DNA from: Paracoccaceae bacterium
GTDB taxonomy: Bacteria; Pseudomonadota; Alphaproteobacteria; Rhodobacterales; Rhodobacteraceae
Direction of reading: 5' to 3'
Length of the DNA: 12,838 nucleotides
NCBI GenBank assembly: GCA_015487255.1
Contig: WFQA01000004.1
Span: 1-12,838 of the forward strand
How positions within the stretch are numbered: the first letter of the stretch is position 1; each line of letters opens with the position of its first letter. The notes below the pieces were generated by a model. It was not told the DNA's origin. It saw nothing but the letters and a program-made list of their open reading frames with translations, and made no database searches. This document shows, one piece after another, positions 6,899 through 11,119 of this stretch. The translations under genes and the position numbers were made by a program.

Positions 6899-7207
6899 AT
6901 GACCTACAACACATCCGAAATTATGAAAACCGCTTGGAAGAATACCAGGGTAATGATGAAGGTTATGGACTACTGGCCGCGCGATTTGCGCAAGGTGTTT
7001 GCCGTGCAGCTAAAAGCCGCATGGAAAGCCGCCAAAAAGGCAACGGGCGAAGCCGTGCGCACCGCCAAGGAAATCAGCTTCCAGATCATGCGCCTTGAGT
7101 GCAAAGACACCCTGCAAGTTTCCGACTTCAAAAAGCTCGATGACCTGCGCGCCGCCCACCGCGCCGCCTTTGCTCGGGAAGCCACCGAAACCAAGGTGGC
7201 CGCGTGA
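6899..7207 (+). CDS. Small basic hypothetical protein, 102 aa
   Basis: The start at ATG 6899 has GGAG 8 bases upstream; an earlier in-frame ATG at 6866 coincides with the expected transcription start and has no ribosome-binding site. The protein is basic and helical, with the stretch WPRDLRKVFAVQLKAAWKAAK near residues 30-50. Small Lys/Ala/Trp-rich proteins of this look occur in prophages, but I cannot assign a family. It is first in an operon with the next gene (TGATG overlap) and sits under the XRE-controlled promoter. It could bind nucleic acid or help in induction or helper interference; this is inference. Confidence 0.75.
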   Translation: MTYNTSEIMKTAWKNTRVMMKVMDYWPRDLRKVFAVQLKAAWKAAKKATGEAVRTAKEISFQIMRLECKDTLQVSDFKKLDDLRAAHRAAFAREATETKVAA

Positions 7208-7434
7208 TGGTCGATTTAACCCGTGATGTAGATGAATACCTTGCCGAGCAAGCGATGCTCAGAAAAATCTTGATCGAAGGCAAAACCAAAGCCCAGCTTT
7301 CCGAGGAGATTGCCCTGCTGAAAGCCGTGGTTAAAGCCCCCGAAGGCCCCGCCAGCAAAACCGCAATGGCGCGGCTAATCGAGCGCCTCGACCAAATGCA
7401 CCACCTAAACCAAGCGGGCGGTGTAAGCGCCTAG
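7207..7434 (+). CDS. Small hypothetical protein, 75 aa, coiled-coil-like
   Basis: The ATG overlaps the preceding stop by one base (TGATG), so translation is coupled; AAGG lies about 9 bases upstream. The first half is strongly helical and charged (DVDEYLAEQAMLRKILIEGK, then LSEEIALLKAVV) and could form a coiled coil. No signal or membrane segment is present. Not recognised. It may partner the 102-aa protein before it. Confidence 0.75.
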   Translation: MVDLTRDVDEYLAEQAMLRKILIEGKTKAQLSEEIALLKAVVKAPEGPASKTAMARLIERLDQMHHLNQAGGVSA

Positions 7435-7469
7435 CCCACCGCCTTCATTCATTCACGGGAGACCCTCAC

Positions 7470-7895
7470 ATGGATCGCAGAACCTTCATAGCCTCAAGCA
7501 CCGCGCTGGGCCTCACCGCCGCGCCCAGCGCCGCCACCACCCTTGACCCGATAGCGCCATTGTTTGCCCGCTGGGAAACCGCCGTGCGCGAATGGCAGCG
7601 CCTAAGCAACATGGGCACCGATTGGGATACGCCCGAAATGCTGGCCCAAGAGGAAGCCCGCTTCTTTAACCTTGACCGGATCAGCAACCGCCAAGCCCAA
7701 AGCCTTGAGGGCCTGCGCTGCCAGATCACCGCCCTATGGCATGAATACGGGCTTGATAGCCTGAATAACCCGCAAGAGGCACTGGACCCCGAGTTGCGCC
7801 TTAAGTGCAACCTGTTGCTCGGGATCGAGCGCCTGACCCGCGCCACGCCGTGGCAACCGCCCGAGCCTAAGCAGGTAGTCCCAGCCAGCTTCTAA
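7470..7895 (+). CDS. Hypothetical protein with twin-arginine-like N-terminus, 141 aa
   Basis: GGGAGA lies a few bases before the ATG. The N-terminus MDRRTFIASSTALGL has the RRxF motif of a Tat signal followed by a mildly hydrophobic Ala-rich stretch ending near residue 23 (PSAATT). The rest (PIAPLFARWETAVREWQRLS, RISNRQAQSLEGLRCQITALWHE) is helical. Similar short proteins with such a start occur in rhodobacterial prophages, to my knowledge without known function. It is the last gene before the non-coding end of the element, and a terminator follows 23 bases after its stop. If exported it would act in the periplasm; if not, the RR motif may be incidental. Confidence 0.8.
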   Translation: MDRRTFIASSTALGLTAAPSAATTLDPIAPLFARWETAVREWQRLSNMGTDWDTPEMLAQEEARFFNLDRISNRQAQSLEGLRCQITALWHEYGLDSLNNPQEALDPELRLKCNLLLGIERLTRATPWQPPEPKQVVPASF

Positions 7896-7918
7896 CCCTG
7901 CCCGCGCCTCACCCTGCC

Positions 7919-7957
7919 AGCCCCGCCTTGCCCAGCGCAACGCGGGGCTTTCTCTTT
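7919..7957 (+). terminator. Terminator of the right operon
   Basis: AGCCCCGC (7919-7926) pairs with GCGGGGCT (7942-7949), eight perfect base pairs, followed by the T-rich tract TTCTCTTT. It closes the three-gene operon and marks the start of the 1.1 kb gene-free end. Confidence 0.75.
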
Positions 7958-8040
7958 GGGCCGTGCAAGCCATAAGCCACCACCCCCGCGCCCCGCTAGG
8001 GGATGGGCTTTGTCGCGCACAATCCCGCAAGGTTCAATCT

Positions 8041-8124
8041 ATCCTAACCTCACAGAACGGCCCATGAAGCCCAAGGGGACCCCAGCTTTTAGCGGGGCTG
8101 GTGGGGGTGCTGATGGTTAGGGAT
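8041..8124. other. Structured non-coding stretch
   Basis: CCTAACC (8043-8049) and GGTTAGG (8115-8121) can close an 80-nt fold. Inside, CCCC-A-GC around TTTTA pairs with GC-GGGG, and GGGGACCCC is a further dyad. A CCCCAG..TTTTAGCGGG motif from this fold recurs just before the second cos-like site (8372-8389). It may be a structured RNA or a protein-loading site near the packaging region. No known RNA family is recognised. Confidence 0.35.
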
Positions 8125-8142
8125 GCCACCTCACAAAGCCGC

Positions 8143-8190
8143 GCGGGTCCTTCCTGACCCCTCCCAAGCACGGGGGTAATTCGCGCCCCA
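8143..8190 (+). other. Cos-like packaging motif A
   Basis: GCGGGTCCTTCC at 8143-8154 contains GGGTCCT, the core of lambda cosQ. After 15 bases comes ACGGGGG (8170-8176), resembling the G-rich cut region of lambda cosN, with a GGGG..CCCC dyad running to 8189. The same two blocks, 17 bases apart, make motif B 242 bp further right. If real, helper terminase cuts here. Function is inferred from motif order and from the satellite-like gene content. Confidence 0.5.
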
Positions 8191-8384
8191 TTGTATCGGT
8201 TTATTCACATGTTTTCAATGCTGTAGGATATTATTGATGTTGTTGTTTTATACCTGATCAGCTCAAAACTGGCGGCTTTCACGCACGTTTTCCCTAGATC
8301 ATCAGCCCACCAATGACCCATAGGGCGCGGTGGCCTTTGCCTAAAGCCAGCTCGGCCCCCGCGCTCAATTCCCCCAGATTTTTA

Positions 8385-8434
8385 GCGGGTCCTTCCAGCG
8401 GTGTTTTGTGTATACGGGGGCGCTAAGGGCGCGC
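8385..8434 (+). other. Cos-like packaging motif B
   Basis: GCGGGTCCTTCC at 8385-8396 is a 12-base exact copy of motif A's left block and contains the cosQ core GGGTCCT. ACGGGGG follows at 8414-8420, then GCGC and AAGG-N5-CCTT. From the end of GGGTCCT to the G-run is 22 bases; from memory lambda has the same 22-base gap and also reads TAC just before its G-run. In cos phages this site lies beside the small terminase gene; here no terminase is present, as expected for a satellite carrying the packaging site alone. Confidence 0.6.
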
Positions 8435-8468
8435 CTTGCCGATGGATTAACCAGGGGGAAAGCCTAAA

Positions 8469-8489
8469 CTAAACCCGCTTTTGGTTTAG
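8469..8489. repeat. 7-bp inverted repeat right of cos-like motif B
   Basis: CTAAACC (8469-8475) and GGTTTAG (8483-8489) are separated by seven bases; an extra CTAAA lies just before. The position, about 50 bp to the right of the putative cut site, is where cosB-type sites for the small terminase subunit lie in lambda. Binding by terminase is speculative. Confidence 0.4.
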
Positions 8490-8601
8490 ATCGGCGCGAA
8501 ATGGACGCATTTTGGCTATTTTTGGTGGTCCAAAAACGACATTTTGAGCAAGTAAAAGCAGCCAAAAAATATTTTACCGGTAAATTACAATGGCTTAGAA
8601 G

Positions 8602-8707
8602 GTAACAGGCTCAAAAAACCTGTTACCTATTTTGTTACCAGCTTGGAGAGAATAGTTTAGTTAATTCAATAAGTTACATATATTTGTAACAGGTAACAAA
8701 AGTAACA
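8602..8707. repeat. Right TGTTAC iteron-like cluster
   Basis: Six copies of GTAACA/TGTTAC lie in 106 bp: GTAACA at 8602, 8686, 8693 and 8702, TGTTAC at 8621 and 8633. GTAACAGG-N9-CCTGTTAC at 8602-8626 matches the arrangement at 899-923. GTAACAGGTAACAAAA at 8686-8701 is an exact inverted copy of 908-923. I found no copies elsewhere in the window. Two distant clusters of one iteron on a primase/helicase element recall the ori and crr regions of satellite P4. Confidence 0.6.
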
Positions 8708-8710
8708 GGC

Positions 8711-8998
8711 CTTTTTACCGTTTTCTTTTTGCCGCGCTCGCCAGCCCCGCCGCTCGGCGCGCTGGCCGGATGGGTGCGCAGATCATCCAGCCCCCCCTTG
8801 TTATTCACGGGAGGTAATGGAAATGGCTTAAAAAATTCGACAAGGCCTTTTCCCGCGCGCAGGAAGCGACTTTTGCCAAATGTGATTTGAAGAAATAACC
8901 GCGCAAAATACTGTGAAACTGCCCACGGTGCTCGCCATGTGCTCGCCAAGCCAGAATGGGCTTTCGGCAAATATCTCGTAAGCCATTGTTTTTATTGG
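8711..8998. other. Gene-free right end of the element
   Basis: No convincing gene is seen. A minus-strand frame at 8674-8970 has only a TTG start and low-complexity content. GGGAGG at 8810 is followed only by a five-codon frame. The attachment junction with the tRNA should be at about 8999; integrase arm sites, if any, would lie here. Confidence 0.4.
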
Positions 8999-9072
8999 TG
9001 ACCCCGACAGGATTCGAACCTGTGGCCTGCTGATTAGAAGTCAGCTGCTCTATCCAGCTGAGCTACGGGGCC
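8999..9072 (-). tRNA. tRNA-Arg (anticodon UCU)
   Basis: A 74-nt cloverleaf on the minus strand. The acceptor stem pairs GGCCCCG with CGGGGTC (one G-U), with discriminator A. The D arm contains AGCTCAGCTGGATAGAGC, the anticodon arm is GCTGA-CTTCTAA-TCAGC with anticodon TCT, and the T arm is ACAGG-TTCGAAT-CCTGT. CCA is not encoded. It reads AGA (and perhaps AGG) codons. Its 3' end faces the mobile element, the usual arrangement when a tyrosine integrase uses the tRNA 3' half as attachment site and leaves the gene intact. Its 5' end is 5 bp from the stop codon of the complex I gene, so both may share a transcript. Confidence 0.97.
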
Positions 9073-9077
9073 ATGTT

Positions 9078-9389
9078 TTAGTGGGTCCAGACCGTGCGGC
9101 GGTTGGAGGCAAAGTTTTCGCCGTACCCCCCTTGTCGCACAAGTGGCTGGCGTTTGTGCGGCTCGATAACGCTATAGGAAAGGCCAGCAGAATCAGCATA
9201 GGCGATAGCGGCCGCCTTGCTGTCAAACCGTAGTTTGATCTGTGAGTGCACATCCTGCGAGTTGGTCCAACCCATCAACGGGTCAATGCCGCGCGGGGAT
9301 TCTGGAGAGAATTCCAAAATCCATTGCTTGGTTTTGGCCAGGCCGGATTGCATCGCATTGCGGGCCGGCTGGTAGATTCGCGCTGTCAT
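9078..9389 (-). CDS. ETC complex I subunit (NDUFS4-like family)
   Basis: A 103-aa protein of the ETC_C1 family, related to the mitochondrial accessory subunit NDUFS4 and found in alphaproteobacteria. It starts MTARIYQPARNAMQSG and contains the typical FDSKAAAIAYADSAGLSYSVIEPH-like region (about residues 55-77) and an RRTVWTH-type end. It is a soluble accessory subunit on the peripheral arm of NADH:ubiquinone oxidoreductase. AAGGAGG lies 7 bases before the ATG. The tRNA-Arg gene follows after 5 bp. This is host chromosome and fixes the right side of the element. Confidence 0.93.
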   Translation of the reverse strand: MTARIYQPARNAMQSGLAKTKQWILEFSPESPRGIDPLMGWTNSQDVHSQIKLRFDSKAAAIAYADSAGLSYSVIEPHKRQPLVRQGGYGENFASNRRTVWTH

Positions 9390-9458
9390 CGGATTGCCTC
9401 CTTAAAACTTGCTTTCTTATCGCTAATCAATGGTGCCAGCGCAAGGGGAATTGGAGGG

Positions 9459-9544
9459 TTGCAAGGTAAGTTACCGACCCGGCGCGAGGGAGCGAGGGGT
9501 GGGTGGGTTCGTTTCGCACCGAGCCGGTAACTTGCCACTTGCAA
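9459..9544. repeat. Long imperfect inverted repeat upstream of the complex I gene
   Basis: TTGCAA and GGTAAGTTACCG (9459-9476) pair with CGGTAACTTGCC and TTGCAA (9525-9544), 11 of 12 bases in the inner arm, around a 48-nt GC-rich loop. It lies upstream of the minus-strand complex I gene. It may be an RNA hairpin or a binding site; no T-tract is present. Confidence 0.45.
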
Positions 9545-9870
9545 AGTCAGTTAACCAAACTTCGCAGGACAAGACAAGAACAAAATAGCTTAAAAGTTGC
9601 TGTAAATAGATAAAAAGCAACCAATAGTGTTAACGAATTGTTAACCATTATTACCCCTAAGCTCATTGAACACTCCAATTTATGATTGACGCGTAGGGGT
9701 TGATGGATTCTGTATGCTGTGATCAGCCTGCTCTCCGTTGAACCAAACAACCTCAAAAAGAAGTTCTGATGCAATCCTTCAACACATATATTACAACTAA
9801 AACAACGGGTTAAGCTACAATTGAAGTGATTGCCCCCCGAAAAGAGTCACAATAGCGATGCGCAAAACAT
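9545..9870. other. AT-rich gene-poor stretch
   Basis: No reliable gene is seen between the inverted repeat and the EF-hand terminator. A minus-strand 33-codon frame at 9547-9648 has AGGGG 5 bases before its ATG and a hydrophobic core (LTLLVAFYLFTATF), so a tiny membrane protein is possible but weak. The only clear signal is a CtrA-like site at 9630-9646. Confidence 0.35.
9630..9646. promoter_or_regulatory. Candidate CtrA-binding site
   Basis: TTAA-N7-TTAACC matches the full CtrA consensus TTAA-N7-TTAAC of alphaproteobacteria; each half is part of a GTTAAC hexamer. Another GTTAACC half-site lies near 9550. The nearest downstream gene on the minus strand is the complex I subunit, about 240 bp away. 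AT-rich DNA makes a chance match possible. Confidence 0.45.
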
Positions 9871-9900
9871 AAAAAAGCCCCCCGCCTTGCGGCGAGGGGC
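9871..9900 (-). terminator. Rho-independent terminator of the EF-hand gene
   Basis: On the minus strand GCCCCTCGCC-GCAA-GGCGGGGGGC is followed by TTTTTT. The stem begins 24 bases after the EF-hand stop codon. It has a stable GNRA-type loop and a good T-tract. Confidence 0.88.
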
Positions 9901-9924
9901 AGTAAGAGGCATTTTATGCTTGGG

Positions 9925-10155
9925 TTATTTCAGAATACCCAGCTCTTTTGCCACCGTCCACTCCTCGGCGCTGATCGTCCCGTCCTGATCGGTGTCAATC
10001 GCTGTAAAGGTTTCCTGCGTCAGTTCTGGGTAGGCCGCCACCATTTCGTCAAAGGACAAAACGCCGTCTTCATTGGCATCCACACCCTGCTCAAAAGCCA
10101 TGGCTGCGGTTGCAAACCCCAAAACGGCTACTGCTGAGATAAATATCTTTTTCAT
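9925..10155 (-). CDS. Secreted EF-hand calcium-binding protein
   Basis: A 76-aa protein. The start at ATG 10155 is chosen because GGAGAAAG lies just upstream and it gives a clean signal peptide MKKIFISAVAVLGFATAAMA, cleaved before FEQ; the in-frame ATG at 10167 would add four residues. Two canonical 12-residue EF-hand loops follow: DANEDGVLSFDE and DTDQDGTISAEE, both with Asp at positions 1, 3 or 5, Gly at 6 and Glu at 12. It should bind Ca2+ in the periplasm. It is divergent from an ECF-like sigma factor gene and has a GGAAT-N16-CGTC element upstream, so it may belong to that sigma factor's regulon. Confidence 0.9.
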   Translation of the reverse strand: MKKIFISAVAVLGFATAAMAFEQGVDANEDGVLSFDEMVAAYPELTQETFTAIDTDQDGTISAEEWTVAKELGILK

Positions 10156-10226
10156 TTCTTTCTCCATTTTTGTTGCTGGGCATAAATACGCGAAAAGCCG
10201 AAAGCAGATCAGCCTTCCCCCCTACA

Positions 10227-10251
10227 GACGGAGAGATCTGCCAAAAATTCC
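10227..10251 (-). promoter_or_regulatory. Candidate ECF-type promoter for the EF-hand gene
   Basis: On the minus strand GGAAT (10251-10247), 16 bases, then CGTC (10230-10227). This is the usual shape of ECF sigma promoters (GGAAC-like -35, CGTC-like -10). It lies about 70 bp upstream of the EF-hand start and points at it, with the sigma factor gene on the other side. Confidence 0.5.
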
Positions 10252-10437
10252 CTGCCCATTTTTGCATTCACAAATCTGCGCGAAAAGCTGCTCAACCATA
10301 CTACTTTTAGGCGGGTTTGCGCCGGTTTTCCCTTAATACATTGAGCGAAATCCTGCTCGGCCAATTTCCGCCAGCTTGTTGTCATCATCAAAATCAACCA
10401 TTTTGCAGCGGCAGATGATCGCGGGAGAGGTGGTTTG

Positions 10438-10944
10438 ATGGCCAGGGATATTTCGGAAGAGATTGTTGCGATCATGCCCGATTTGCAGCGCTATGCCCAT
10501 TATTTGAGCGATAGCGCTGATGCCGCGCAGGTCTTGGCCCAGCAAGCCGTGGAGCAGGTTCTCAAACGGCAGGATCATCTCGCAGAGGTGGAAGATCTGA
10601 AGAAATACATGTTTACGATTCTGCATAACCTGCACAATGATTTCCTGCGCAAAAAACCGCGCGGCGACCAAAATATCGCGGAACAGGAAATCATCGACCC
10701 AAGCCTCAGCGCCGGGGAGCGCTTGGCCTGCCAGCAAGCGCTGGACAAAATGGCCACCCTGTCTGCAGCCCACCAACAGGTTTTGCAACGTGTGCGCGCT
10801 GGCCAGAGCTATGCCGCGATTGCCGCCGAGCTGGAACTACCGCTTGGCACGGTGATGTCGCGGGTCTCCAGAGCGCGGGCTGCCCTGCGCCAGGCCATGG
10901 ACATGGGGCCGGATGAAACCGTGGATGAATGGTTGAAGGATTAA
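10438..10944 (+). CDS. ECF-like RNA polymerase sigma factor
   Basis: A 168-aa two-domain sigma-70 protein. Region 2 covers about residues 10-75 (LQRYAHYLS, LKKYMFTILHNLHNDFLRKKPR) and region 4 about residues 108-155 (LSAAHQQVLQRVRAGQSYAAIAAELELPLGTVMSRVSRARAALRQAM), with the helix-turn-helix that reads the -35 box. ATG 10438 has GGGAGAGG 8 bases upstream; the in-frame TTG at 10435 is less likely. No anti-sigma gene is adjacent. The gene is divergent from the EF-hand gene and convergent with nrdJ. A link to a periplasmic calcium or envelope signal is suggested only by the neighbour. Confidence 0.9.
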   Translation: MARDISEEIVAIMPDLQRYAHYLSDSADAAQVLAQQAVEQVLKRQDHLAEVEDLKKYMFTILHNLHNDFLRKKPRGDQNIAEQEIIDPSLSAGERLACQQALDKMATLSAAHQQVLQRVRAGQSYAAIAAELELPLGTVMSRVSRARAALRQAMDMGPDETVDEWLKD

Positions 10945-10972
10945 AAAATGGGGAGCGGCTTACCACTCCCCA
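10943..10972 (-). terminator. Rho-independent terminator of nrdJ
   Basis: On the minus strand TGGGGAG..CTCCCCA forms a 7-bp stem plus inner GG/CC pairs around a short loop, followed by TTTTTT. The T-tract overlaps the sigma factor's stop codon, so it also lies at the junction of two convergent genes. Confidence 0.8.
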
Positions 10973-11097
10973 GTCTCACATTCAGGCTCATCGTTGAGCG
11001 CTCGATATACTGCCTTTGGCCTGAATGCCGGAAGGGCCAAGCAGACAACCCTTCCCGCCTGTTCTCTCCCCCACCCGCCAGATGGGGTCACCCGTAG

Positions 11098-11118
11098 GGT
11101 GCGTGGTCTCCACGCACC
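11098..11118. repeat. 9-bp perfect hairpin just after the nrdJ stop
   Basis: GGTGCGTGG-TCT-CCACGCACC begins two bases beyond the nrdJ stop codon. No T-tract follows on the minus strand, so it may protect the mRNA 3' end or act with the terminator about 130 bp further on. The 125 bases between them hold no gene. Confidence 0.55.
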
Positions 11119-11119
11119 A

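Larger units (their letters stand above)
1..8998. mobile_element. Putative phage satellite (PICI/P4-like) at tRNA-Arg, left end outside window
   Basis: The stretch carries a tyrosine integrase, an AlpA-like HTH protein, a Toprim primase, a DUF927 helicase, an XRE regulator with a PemK/MazF toxin, three small unknown proteins and a 1.1 kb non-coding end with cos-like motifs. It ends exactly at the 3' end of a tRNA-Arg gene, a usual target of tyrosine integrases. No terminase, capsid, tail, portal, lysis, relaxase or type IV secretion gene is seen. That content fits a packaging-dependent satellite better than a full prophage or an ICE. The right boundary is inferred from the tRNA; the matching repeat of the tRNA 3' end is not in the window and should lie left of the integrase. 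A decayed or early-region-only prophage is the main alternative. Confidence 0.65.

Noticed and set aside
8674..8970. Minus-strand frame of 98 codons at the element's right end
   Set aside because: TTG start, no ribosome-binding site, Pro/Gly/Ser-rich content, and overlap with the right TGTTAC cluster.
9547..9774. Minus-strand frame of 75 codons, or its inner 33-codon part, as a membrane protein
   Set aside because: TTG start for the long form, AT-rich DNA, and a CtrA-like site inside the start of the short form. Only the short form is possible, at low confidence.
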